Source: CAYVUB01 sp964454675 | GTDB lineage: Bacteria; Bacteroidota; Bacteroidia; Flavobacteriales; Flavobacteriaceae | Assembly: GCA_964454675.1 (NCBI GenBank) | Contig: CAYVUB010000011.1 | Location: 1 to 64,000, forward strand | Length of the DNA stretch: 64,000 nt | Direction of reading: 5' to 3' | Shown: positions 7,541 to 15,832 of the stretch, piece by piece | Numbering within the stretch: the stretch's first letter is position 1 | How the letters are laid out: every line of letters begins with the position of its first letter | Translations under genes and position numbers: made by a program | Notes under the pieces: model-generated | Seen by the model: the letters and a program-made list of their open reading frames with translations, nothing else | Database searches by the model: none | Told to the model about the DNA's origin: nothing

Positions 7541-9079
7541 TTAGTAACCAGGGTTTTGTTGTAAGTTTAAATTAGCTTGTAAAGCTCTTTCAGGTATAGG
7601 GAATAATCTGTAATGGTCAGGGATTGTTACACCATTCATAGCATTTCCTTTCCATGGCCATAAGTAACTTCCTCCGGTAAATTTCCCGAATCGTATCAGG
7701 TCGGTTCTTCTGTGACCTTCAAAGTTTAATTCTCTCGCTCTTTCATCGAGTATAAAATCAAGGGTTAGCTGTCCTTGGGTGATTGCACCGGCATTAACTC
7801 TGTTTCTTACAAGGTTCACGTAGCTTACGGCATCACTCATGCTTGTACCAGATGCGCCTCTTAATGCTAATTCTGCATACATTAAATATACATCTGCCAA
7901 TCGATACAAAGGAAAATCTGTACTGGAGAATTGTGTAGGCGTAGAGGCACCGTTAAAATTGGTGTTTCTGAATTTTATTACAGGATAACCGTCTGTCCAG
8001 GTTCTGTAATCGGTCATTTCATAGTTGTGTCCTTCTGTCCAGAATAACTGAGCACGCTCATCTGTACTGGTATTCAAATCGCCATACAAACCATACCAGG
8101 CTTTTGTAGCACGATGGCCTTGCCAGCCTTCGGTAGCTCCGTATGTGCTAATGGTCATGGTATCGGGGCTTAAACTTCCGTTAACGATGTATGTTGTGTT
8201 TCCAAAACTCTGGCTGTTTACGGCATCTGCAATCAACGGGAAAATAATCTCATTAGAATTGTAATTGTCCGCAGAAAATAGCTGGATAAAATTAGGGTCT
8301 AACGAATAGCTGCCTTCATTGATGATTTTGTTGATATAAATTGCAGCATCATCAAATCTTGGGGTTCCTGTATAGACCTGAGCATTGATATAGAGCTTGG
8401 CAAGAAGCATATCTACAACAAACTTATTTGCCCTGCCATAATCACTGGTGGTTGGCATGATAGGCTCGATGTCTAATAACTCTGATTCAACAAAATCAAA
8501 AAGCTCTTGTCTTGTTGCCTCCGGTAACGGTGCTGTTTGTCCAAAATTGCTTTCATTTACCAATACGCCTTTTCCAAAGGCATCTATCACATAGAAGTAC
8601 GCCAAAGCTCTTAAAAACCGTGCTTCACCTTTTATAACTTCGGCATTTGGTACGCTGACATTGTCCAAAACCTGCAACAGGTTTGTACACTGCGGAATGG
8701 TATAATATGCTCTGTTATATAAATATCTGAAGAATTTATTGTTGCCATCCCAGTTTGAAGTGGTTGTCAACTGGTCAAGACCGTCATCGCCCCAACGGTT
8801 TTTTAAACCATCGGCAGTAAAATCCTGTAAATTGATGATGCCTCTTAAAAATGGTGATTCTCCGGGATCGTCACTGATGTCTGAACTTCCCGGACCGTTA
8901 GGTCCCGATAATGCAAACGATGCATATAAACGTGAAACAATACCTGTAATGGCATCAGGGTCTTTAGCTAATAGCTCTTCCCATGTTAATTGTACTTTAG
9001 GTCTTGTTTCTAAATCATCAGTACAAGATACAATGCTGAGCATTGTAAAACCTATAAGTGTTAATATTATTTTTTTCAT
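7541..9079 (-). CDS. susD: SusD/RagB-family substrate-binding outer-membrane lipoprotein
   Basis: 512 residues. Lipoprotein signal with VSC (Cys19) followed by TDDLE. The N-terminal segment ETRPKVQLTWEE, the TPR-like helical region (ALAYFYVIDAFGKG) and the C-terminal signature (DFILDERARELNFEGHRRTDLIRFGKF) are those of SusD/RagB. SusD caps the SusC barrel and binds glycan at the surface. It lies 10 bp downstream of susC and is clearly co-transcribed. The enzyme context makes maltooligosaccharides the likely ligand. Confidence 0.96.
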   Translation of the reverse strand: MKKIILTLIGFTMLSIVSCTDDLETRPKVQLTWEELLAKDPDAITGIVSRLYASFALSGPNGPGSSDISDDPGESPFLRGIINLQDFTADGLKNRWGDDGLDQLTTTSNWDGNNKFFRYLYNRAYYTIPQCTNLLQVLDNVSVPNAEVIKGEARFLRALAYFYVIDAFGKGVLVNESNFGQTAPLPEATRQELFDFVESELLDIEPIMPTTSDYGRANKFVVDMLLAKLYINAQVYTGTPRFDDAAIYINKIINEGSYSLDPNFIQLFSADNYNSNEIIFPLIADAVNSQSFGNTTYIVNGSLSPDTMTISTYGATEGWQGHRATKAWYGLYGDLNTSTDERAQLFWTEGHNYEMTDYRTWTDGYPVIKFRNTNFNGASTPTQFSSTDFPLYRLADVYLMYAELALRGASGTSMSDAVSYVNLVRNRVNAGAITQGQLTLDFILDERARELNFEGHRRTDLIRFGKFTGGSYLWPWKGNAMNGVTIPDHYRLFPIPERALQANLNLQQNPGY

Positions 9080-9089
9080 AGTATATTTT

Positions 9090-12000
9090 TTAAAAATCTA
9101 AATTAATACCAACTGTATAAACTGTAGGTCTCGGATAAAGGTTTCCGTCTATGTTTCCAAAATTTTCAGGGTCTTGACCCGAATAGTTTGTGATGATAAA
9201 AGGATTTGTTACCGCAGCATACAATCGTACAGTTCCTTTTTTGATCATATTATCAAATCTGTGACCTAAAGCGATATTATCACAACGTAAGAACGTAGCG
9301 TCTTCTATATAGTAGTCAGAAAACTGGATATTTCCTATCATATCACTAAAAACCGGATTCGCAGCACCGTCATAAAAATTAAGTACATTGGTAATACTGT
9401 TGTTGTTTGGTGGTAAAGCACTTCTTGTAAATCCATAATTCATTTTATTGAAATTATAAACATTACCGCCTATCTGACCTCTGAAGCTGGCACTTAAATC
9501 CCAGTTTTTATAGTTCATGTTTAAACCGAAACCATACGTCCAGTTTGGTGTCATTTGTTTAAAGTATCTGTCTTCAGGGGTGATTTCATTATCACCGTTT
9601 AAATCAACAAAAGCATTTGGTATCGGGTTACCATCAGTATCATACACTTGTTTGAATACATAAGCAACAGCAGCTTGATAACCAATAGCATGTCTTAACA
9701 GGTTCACGTTGGTTCCTCTCAATCCTCCGCCTGCATCAAGTAGTTCAATGCTGCCTAAATCTGTAACTTCTGTTCGGTTATAAGAGATATTTGAGTTTAC
9801 ACTAAGAGAGAAATTGTCATTTTGCACAGGATTGATGTTGAGGTTAAGCTCAAATCCTTTACCTTCGGTTTTTCCGATGTTATCAATAAATGTGTCTGAA
9901 AATGCTTGTCCCGGTGGTACCGGCACATCGGCAAGCAGGTCTGTGGTTTCTCTTTTAAAAATATCAAAAGACCCGCTTATTAAACTGTTTGAAAAGAAGT
10001 CGAAGTCTATACCGGCATTGTAAGTGGTAGTTTTTTCCCAGGTTAAGTTAGGGTTAAACGGTAATGCAGAATACAATGATGACCCCGGTAAATACTGACT
10101 GTTATTATCACCTGCTGCAAATAACGGGATTGAAGGATAGTAACCTACGACACCGGTAATATCCTGCTGTCCTGTTTTACCCCAGCCTAATCGAACTTTA
10201 AAGCTATTGATGAAATTTGCATTTTTCATAAAGTTCTCTTCATTTACTTTCCAGGCAGCACCTACCGCAGGGAAATAGCCCCAACGGTTTTCTTTGGTGA
10301 ACAATGACGAACCGTCAACTCTCATGGTAAATGTAAACAGGTATTTGTCGGCAATATCAATATTGGTTCTGCCAAAGAATGACTGTAAGTTAAGAACATT
10401 ATAATATCTGTTGTTTATATTATCAGGATTTATTGTTGGAATTCTTAAACCTGTTTCTGTGTCATATTCAAAACGGTCTTGGTTACCGTCGTTTTTGAAG
10501 TTCTGGTATGAGTAACCAACCTGAAAATCAATTTTGCTAAAGAAGCTGTTATCCAATAATTTGGTATATTGTGTGTAAGCATCAAAAGTCGTATTGGTAA
10601 TATGCTGTCTTTCTCTATAGTTTACTCCCGGATTAAACACATAGTTTGTATTCGGGTCATTATTGGAGTTGTCAAAACGGTAAGTTACCAACGCATTGTC
10701 TGAAAACCGCTCTTCTATTTTTGAACGGGAAGCGTCCAATCCTAAGTTTACTACGGCTTTTAGCTCCGGTAAGAATGGCATTTTATAGTCAAGCTCAATA
10801 TTTCCAAGCAAGCGATATACTTGTTCAGGGCGTGTTCTTTGTTCTAAAAGTGCCAGCGGGCTGTATGCTCCGTCTAAAATTAATCGGTTACCGTCCAAAG
10901 TGGTGTTTGTATAATAACCGCCAAACCTATTGTCCGGCGCATTGTTATATACCGGTTTTGTAGGGTCGTATGTTAAAGAGTTTCCTAAGGCACCACCGGC
11001 ATCAATGGCGTTTTTGTCAACATAAATACCTTTGGCATTGATGTCAATTTTTAAATTGTCATTCAATAATAAAGGGGTTAATTTGAATGATGCTGTTACC
11101 CTTTCATAATCATCGGTTTTTACAACACCCTCGGCATTGGTATAACCTATTGAGCCTCTGAAAGGAATTTTGCCAAACAGATTTGCCCGTGCACTAAAGT
11201 TGGTGTTTGATGTATATGCTGTTCGTATCACAGCATCTCGCCAGTTGGTATTGTAAATATCCCTGCCGTTTAAGGTTTGAACCACAGGCTCACTCGATGT
11301 TACAGAGCCTGACGGAACTCCAAGCATATCTGCATAATCCGGATGGTATTCCTGCATGAATCTAACATACTCGCTGCTGGTCATCATATCCAGACCTTTA
11401 CCGGCTTCGTTAATAGAAATATCGGAAGTAAAGTTATATTGAACACCGCTTGAAAGCCCTCTTTTGGTGGTAATAATAATAACACCGTTTGACGCTCTTG
11501 AACCATAAATGGCTGTTGCAGAAGCGTCTTTTAAGATGCTGAAGCTCTCAATATCATTTGGGTTTACCAATGATAACGGGTTGGCAACTCCCGCAGGATT
11601 GTCGTTTCCTATAGGCACACCGTCAATAACAATCAACGGGTTGTTTTGAGCGTTAAGAGACGAGCCGCCGCGAATCCTGATGTTTGGTGCCGAATCCGGC
11701 GAACCGCCTGCCGTGGTGATTCTTACACCGGCAGCTTTACCGTTAAGTAACTGGTCTGTAGAAACAATGGCACCTTTGTTAAAATCTTTAGATGTAATAA
11801 CATCTACAGCTCCTGTTGCGTCCTGTTTTCTTACACTGCCGTAACCAATTAATACAATTTCATCGAGTTGGGTGCTGTCTTCTGTTAGAGCAACATTTAA
11901 AGGCGATTGCCCTGTATAGGTTACCTCTTGGTTTTTATACCCAACATACGAAAAAACAAGTACATCGCCTGTTTTTAAGTTAATGGTGTAATTGCCGTCA

Positions 12001-12167
12001 AAATCGGTAGTGACACCTGTTGCGGTGCCTTTAATCATAATACTCACTCCCGGAAGCGGCATTGCATTAGCATTATCTGTTACTGTACCGGTTACAATGT
12101 TTTGCGACAGCAATACAGAAGGTACCAAAAATACGAGTAACATTACGCTATTTAAAAATGTTTTCAT
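9090..12167 (-). CDS. susC: SusC/RagA-family TonB-dependent outer-membrane transporter
   Basis: 1,025 residues. A signal peptide (1-21) leads into a CarboxypepD_reg-like domain (about 22-110, TGTVTDNANAMPLPGVS) and the junction DEIVLIGYG. A plug domain follows (LNGKAAGVRI, IRGGSSL, PLIVIDGVPIG, ILKDASATAIYGSRASNGV), then a 22-strand barrel ending in an aromatic residue (GINLDF). It imports oligosaccharide using TonB energy, with SusD as lid. The length is usual for SusC. It is first gene of the minus-strand block and is read from the shared control region 12168-12566. Confidence 0.97.
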   Translation of the reverse strand: MKTFLNSVMLLVFLVPSVLLSQNIVTGTVTDNANAMPLPGVSIMIKGTATGVTTDFDGNYTINLKTGDVLVFSYVGYKNQEVTYTGQSPLNVALTEDSTQLDEIVLIGYGSVRKQDATGAVDVITSKDFNKGAIVSTDQLLNGKAAGVRITTAGGSPDSAPNIRIRGGSSLNAQNNPLIVIDGVPIGNDNPAGVANPLSLVNPNDIESFSILKDASATAIYGSRASNGVIIITTKRGLSSGVQYNFTSDISINEAGKGLDMMTSSEYVRFMQEYHPDYADMLGVPSGSVTSSEPVVQTLNGRDIYNTNWRDAVIRTAYTSNTNFSARANLFGKIPFRGSIGYTNAEGVVKTDDYERVTASFKLTPLLLNDNLKIDINAKGIYVDKNAIDAGGALGNSLTYDPTKPVYNNAPDNRFGGYYTNTTLDGNRLILDGAYSPLALLEQRTRPEQVYRLLGNIELDYKMPFLPELKAVVNLGLDASRSKIEERFSDNALVTYRFDNSNNDPNTNYVFNPGVNYRERQHITNTTFDAYTQYTKLLDNSFFSKIDFQVGYSYQNFKNDGNQDRFEYDTETGLRIPTINPDNINNRYYNVLNLQSFFGRTNIDIADKYLFTFTMRVDGSSLFTKENRWGYFPAVGAAWKVNEENFMKNANFINSFKVRLGWGKTGQQDITGVVGYYPSIPLFAAGDNNSQYLPGSSLYSALPFNPNLTWEKTTTYNAGIDFDFFSNSLISGSFDIFKRETTDLLADVPVPPGQAFSDTFIDNIGKTEGKGFELNLNINPVQNDNFSLSVNSNISYNRTEVTDLGSIELLDAGGGLRGTNVNLLRHAIGYQAAVAYVFKQVYDTDGNPIPNAFVDLNGDNEITPEDRYFKQMTPNWTYGFGLNMNYKNWDLSASFRGQIGGNVYNFNKMNYGFTRSALPPNNNSITNVLNFYDGAANPVFSDMIGNIQFSDYYIEDATFLRCDNIALGHRFDNMIKKGTVRLYAAVTNPFIITNYSGQDPENFGNIDGNLYPRPTVYTVGINLDF

Positions 12168-12203
12168 ACACTATTTTTAAAGTTAGTTCAGTTGATTTTT
12201 TTG

Positions 12204-12220
12204 TTATATTTTCACTTCTT
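12204..12220. repeat. 17-bp repeat upstream of susC
   Basis: The 17 bases ttatattttcacttctt occur identically at 13660-13676, upstream of the MFS gene. Here they lie 37-53 bp before the susC ATG, close to the predicted transcription start. They could be a shared regulatory site, or chance in AT-rich DNA. Confidence 0.4.
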
Positions 12221-12279
12221 GAGGTTAAATCTATGTAAAATTTAACGATTAATTAAGAAGCCTGTTTTTAATTGTTTAG

Positions 12280-12293
12280 CGAAAACGTTTTCG
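12280..12293. promoter_or_regulatory. Candidate LacI-family operator
   Basis: cgaaaacgttttcg is a perfect 14-bp palindrome with the central CG step of LacI-family operators (compare the CcpA and MalR types). It lies 113-126 bp upstream of susC and 274 bp upstream of the LacI-family gene, which is its natural binding partner. An upstream position relative to susC would fit activation or looping as well as repression. Confidence 0.7.
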
Positions 12294-12440
12294 TGTTAAA
12301 AACTTTTTTAGAATTGATAGTATTAGCACTAAAATTACGTAATTTTTGTCAAATAAATATTTAAAACCTAAGATAATTGTAAACTTTAAAAACTGATGTG
12401 TTTTTGAAACCCTTTTTTAGGAATTAATTTTCAATTAACG

Positions 12441-12448
12441 TATTTTTG
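12441..12448 (+). promoter_or_regulatory. Candidate -7 element for the LacI-family gene
   Basis: TATTTTTG fits TAnnTTTG. No good TTTG is found at the proper upstream distance, only a T-rich stretch near 12415, so this is a partial promoter match. Confidence 0.4.
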
Positions 12449-12566
12449 TAAAATACCCTATTTATAAGCAAAATGAAACGCTTATAAGCATGCTTAAATA
12501 TGATAAGGATTATGGTTAGCAAACGCATTTTACCTGACTGAATGAAAAACACATGAAAAGAAACAC

Positions 12567-13607
12567 ATGAAAAGAAAAATTACCCTCAAACAAATAGCTA
12601 AAGAACTCGATGTGTCTATTTCCACCGTTTCAAAAGCTCTTAGAAATAGTATTGAAATAAGCGAAGATACCCGCGAGAAAGTTCAGGCGTTTGCTAAACT
12701 ATACAATTACAGACCCAATAATATCGCTCTCAGTTTAAAAAACCGGAAAACCAAAACCATAGGTGTTATCATTCCTGAAATTGTACATCATTTTTTCGCA
12801 AAAGTCATCAGAGGAATTGAATTGATTGCCAATAAAAACGGTTATAACGTTATTGTCGGGCTTTCAAATGAATCTTTTGATAAAGAGGTGATTAATATGC
12901 AAATGCTTGCCAATGGCAGCATAGATGGGTTTATTTTATCAATATCAAAAGAAACCTTACAGCAACAGGATTACCATCACTTTACAGAAACCATAAATCA
13001 AGGCATGCCTATTGTCATGTTTGACAGAGTTGTTAATGAAATTCAATGTGATAAGGTCATTATCGACGATTTGAAAGGTTCAAAAAATGCGGTTAGTAAG
13101 CTGCTTTCCAACGGCTGTAAACACGTGGCAATCATTACCACAAAAGATTATGTAAGTGTTGGAAGATTGCGTACGCAAGGTTATCTGGAAGCATTAGACG
13201 AACATAAAATGAGCCCCGATGCCGGCTTGATTTTAAAAGTAGATGATGCATTCTTATCTGAAGATCACTTGGATTCTTTGGAAAATGAGATTGAACAATT
13301 ATTCAAGAACAATAAAAAAATTGACGGCATTTTTGCGGTAAATGAGTTGTATGCTATCATAGCCATGAAAGTAGCCGTTAAACTTGGTCTTAAAATTCCA
13401 AACGACATACAAGTCATTGGTTTTACAGACGGAGTATTATCCAAACACGCAACGCCAAGCCTCACAACGGTTAACCAACACGGACAGGAAATGGGTGAAA
13501 AAGCAGCCGAATTATTAATTGAAAAATTAGAACACGAAGACCAGGAAGACGTATATCAAACGGTTGTTATAGAAACCGAGCTTATTGAAAGAAATTCCAC
13601 TAAGTAG
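12567..13607 (+). CDS. LacI/GalR-family transcriptional regulator of the alpha-glucan locus
   Basis: 346 residues. An N-terminal LacI helix-turn-helix (LKQIAKELDVSISTVSKALRNS, about 6-28) and hinge (YRPNNIALSLKNRKTKTIGVIIPEI) precede a periplasmic-binding-protein-like sensor domain (about 60-340) that would bind a sugar effector, probably maltose or a phosphorylated glucose. An earlier in-phase-looking ATG at 12553 runs into a stop after five codons, so 12567 is the start. The start codon lies in a 14-bp tandem duplication (12547-12560/12561-12574). Its place between the sus block and the maltose operon makes it the local regulator. Confidence 0.94.
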   Translation: MKRKITLKQIAKELDVSISTVSKALRNSIEISEDTREKVQAFAKLYNYRPNNIALSLKNRKTKTIGVIIPEIVHHFFAKVIRGIELIANKNGYNVIVGLSNESFDKEVINMQMLANGSIDGFILSISKETLQQQDYHHFTETINQGMPIVMFDRVVNEIQCDKVIIDDLKGSKNAVSKLLSNGCKHVAIITTKDYVSVGRLRTQGYLEALDEHKMSPDAGLILKVDDAFLSEDHLDSLENEIEQLFKNNKKIDGIFAVNELYAIIAMKVAVKLGLKIPNDIQVIGFTDGVLSKHATPSLTTVNQHGQEMGEKAAELLIEKLEHEDQEDVYQTVVIETELIERNSTK

Positions 13608-13616
13608 AAATTTAAC

Positions 13617-13646
13617 TTTGTCCAATAAAAAACTTTAGTATCTTTA
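13617..13646 (+). promoter_or_regulatory. Candidate promoter of the maltose-catabolism operon
   Basis: TTTG (13617-13620) and TATCTTTA (13639-13646), spaced 18 bp as in the tRNA promoter, with one mismatch in the -7 element. It would start transcription near 13653, about 80 bp before the MFS gene. The leader then contains the 17-bp repeat and the palindromic cttataataag. Confidence 0.5.
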
Positions 13647-13659
13647 CCACTTTCAAAAC

Positions 13660-13676
13660 TTATATTTTCACTTCTT
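13660..13676. repeat. 17-bp repeat upstream of the MFS gene
   Basis: Identical to 12204-12220. It lies just downstream of the predicted transcription start and 59-75 bp before the ATG. Confidence 0.4.
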
Positions 13677-13734
13677 ATAATAAGTTTTGATAAGTTTTAC
13701 CGCTTATCAATAGTATTAATTTAATCATACTATT

Positions 13735-15102
13735 ATGAAAAAGCGCACATTGGGTTTTTGGGAAATCTGGAACATGAGTTTCGGTTTCTTGGGAATCCAA
13801 ATGGGTTTTGCCCTTCAAAATGCTAATGCCAGCAGAATACTTCAAATTTTTGGTGCCGATGTGCATCAACTATCGTGGTTTTGGCTTATAGCTCCATTTA
13901 TGGGCTTGATTGTTCAGCCGATTATTGGACATTACAGTGACAATACCTGGACACGGTTTGGCCGTAGAAAACCATTTTTTCTTTTAGGAGCAGTATTAGC
14001 TTCTGTAGGGATGATTCTCATACCGCAAGCCGATTTTATGATTGCCATATTGCCGGCATTATGGGTTGGTGCAGGAATGCTCATGATTATGGATGCCTCA
14101 TTCAATATTGCTATGGAGCCTTTTCGTGCGCTTGTGGCAGATAATCTTTCTGACGAGCAAACAACCAAAGGATTCAGCATTCAAACAGCACTTATAGGCA
14201 TCGGAGCCGTTATTGGCTCATGGTTACCTTGGGTGTTAGCCAATTGGTTTGGTGTTGCAAAAACATCTCCGGATAACTCTGTGCCGGATAACCTTTTATG
14301 GTCATTCATTATCGGGGCAATTGTGCTGATTGGTTCTATTCTTGTAACCATTTTTACAACAAAAGAATATTCGCCGGAAGAATTGGCACAATTTGATGAT
14401 GAAAAAGCAAATCTCAAAGCTCTTAAAGATGAAGGTGAGCAACCAAAAGCTAAACTGACAGATATTTTTGAAGATTTCAGGAAAATGCCCGAAACTATGC
14501 GCCAGCTGAGTTGGGTACAATTTTTCTCATGGTTTGCTTTATTCGGAATGTGGGTATTTGCCGTACCGGCAATTGCTCAACACATTTACGGATTACCTTC
14601 AACTGATTCAAGCAGCGAAGCTTATCAGGAAGCAGGAAATTGGGTAGGGATTTTATTTGGTATTTATAATGGTATTTCTGCCATTTTCGCCTTTTTATTA
14701 CCTGTAATCGCAAAAAAACTATCCAGAAAGAAAACCCATGCTTACGCACTTTTTATTGGTGGTATAGGATTAATATCCATTTATTTTATGCCTAATGAAA
14801 ACTGGTTGATTCTTTCAATGGTTTTAATAGGTATAGCCTGGGCAAGTATTCTTGCGATGCCTTATGCCATGTTGGCGGGTTCTATTTCGCCTAAAAAAAT
14901 GGGCGTTTATATGGGAATTTTCAACTTCTTTATTGTGGTGCCACAAATTATCAACGGGATTATTGGTGGACCATTAGTAAAATATGCTTACAATAACGAA
15001 GCTATTTTTGCATTGATTGTAAGTGGTGTCAGCTTTATTATTGCTGGTGCGTTAGCATTTAAAATTAACGACAAAAAAGACATGGCTGTAAATCATGACT
15101 AA
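13735..15102 (+). CDS. MFS sugar transporter (maltose/maltooligosaccharide type)
   Basis: 455 residues with about 12 membrane spans. The N-terminal segment and the loop 2-3 motif GHYSDNTWTRFGRRKPF resemble the GPH/SLC45-like sugar:cation symporters found in Bacteroidota maltose loci. A hydrophilic central loop (about 220-250) separates the two six-helix halves. It should carry maltose or short maltodextrins across the inner membrane for GH65. It is the first gene of the plus-strand operon and its last 8 bp overlap pgmB, which suggests coupled translation. Confidence 0.9.
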   Translation: MKKRTLGFWEIWNMSFGFLGIQMGFALQNANASRILQIFGADVHQLSWFWLIAPFMGLIVQPIIGHYSDNTWTRFGRRKPFFLLGAVLASVGMILIPQADFMIAILPALWVGAGMLMIMDASFNIAMEPFRALVADNLSDEQTTKGFSIQTALIGIGAVIGSWLPWVLANWFGVAKTSPDNSVPDNLLWSFIIGAIVLIGSILVTIFTTKEYSPEELAQFDDEKANLKALKDEGEQPKAKLTDIFEDFRKMPETMRQLSWVQFFSWFALFGMWVFAVPAIAQHIYGLPSTDSSSEAYQEAGNWVGILFGIYNGISAIFAFLLPVIAKKLSRKKTHAYALFIGGIGLISIYFMPNENWLILSMVLIGIAWASILAMPYAMLAGSISPKKMGVYMGIFNFFIVVPQIINGIIGGPLVKYAYNNEAIFALIVSGVSFIIAGALAFKINDKKDMAVNHD

Positions 15103-15751
15103 AAAAGCATTTATATTTGATTTAGATGGCGTTATCGTAGATACCGCCAAATACCATTTTCTTGCCTGGAAAAAACTGGCCAATAGCATTGGTGTAGATT
15201 TTTCTGAAGAACAAAACGAACAGCTTAAAGGTGTAAGCCGGGTAAAATCACTCGAAAAAATTCTTATTTGGGGAAACAAAAGTATTTCTGAAGACGAGTT
15301 TATGGAACTTATGGCAATCAAAAATGACGATTATTTGAGTTATATAAATAAAATGGATGTCTCAGAAATTCTTCCCGATGTTCCAAAGGTTTTGGACTAT
15401 TTAATTGAATACAATCAAGCCATAGCCTTGGGTTCTGCCAGTAAAAATGCACGCTCTATACTAAAGAAAGTCAATTTGATAGAAAAATTTGACAGTATTG
15501 TTGACGGTAACGATGTAAAAAAAGCAAAACCAAATCCCGAAGTATTTATCACAGCGGCAAAGAATCTGAATATAGAACCCGAATACTGTATTGTGTTTGA
15601 AGATTCACTTTCCGGTATTAAAGCCGCCAATATTGCGGGAATGATTTCCATAGGTATTGGCGATAAAACAGTTTTAAATGAAGCCGATTATAATTTTAAT
15701 GATTTTACCGAAATCAGTTTAGAATTTTTAAATGAATTAATCAATAAATAG
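15095..15751 (+). CDS. pgmB: Beta-phosphoglucomutase
   Basis: 218-residue HAD-superfamily enzyme that converts beta-glucose-1-phosphate, the GH65 product, to glucose-6-phosphate. Motif I is FDLDGVIVDT (nucleophile D9, acid/base D11). A helical cap follows (about 15-85), then motif II (GSASKNA), motif III Lys (KKAKPNPEVF) and motif IV (FEDSLSGIKAA). Length and cap type match PgmB rather than simple phosphatases. Its start overlaps the MFS stop by 8 bp and it precedes maltose phosphorylase by 81 bp. Confidence 0.95.
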   Translation: MTKKAFIFDLDGVIVDTAKYHFLAWKKLANSIGVDFSEEQNEQLKGVSRVKSLEKILIWGNKSISEDEFMELMAIKNDDYLSYINKMDVSEILPDVPKVLDYLIEYNQAIALGSASKNARSILKKVNLIEKFDSIVDGNDVKKAKPNPEVFITAAKNLNIEPEYCIVFEDSLSGIKAANIAGMISIGIGDKTVLNEADYNFNDFTEISLEFLNELINK

Positions 15752-15832
15752 TACAAAGAATCAAGAACCAAGAGGATAGAACCAAGACTTTAAAAATGGT
15801 CTTTGCTCTTTTATCTTTTATCTCAAAAAATA

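Larger units (their letters stand above)
12168..12566. other. Divergent control region between susC and the LacI-type gene
   Basis: 399 bp with no gene. It holds a LacI-type operator palindrome (12280-12293), a 17-bp sequence repeated upstream of the MFS gene (12204-12220), a possible susC -7 element TAGATTTA on the minus strand (12233-12226), a -7 element for the regulator gene (12441-12448), and overlapping palindromes gcttataagc (12480-12489) and taagcatgctta (12485-12496). This is the logical place for control of the whole locus. Confidence 0.6.
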
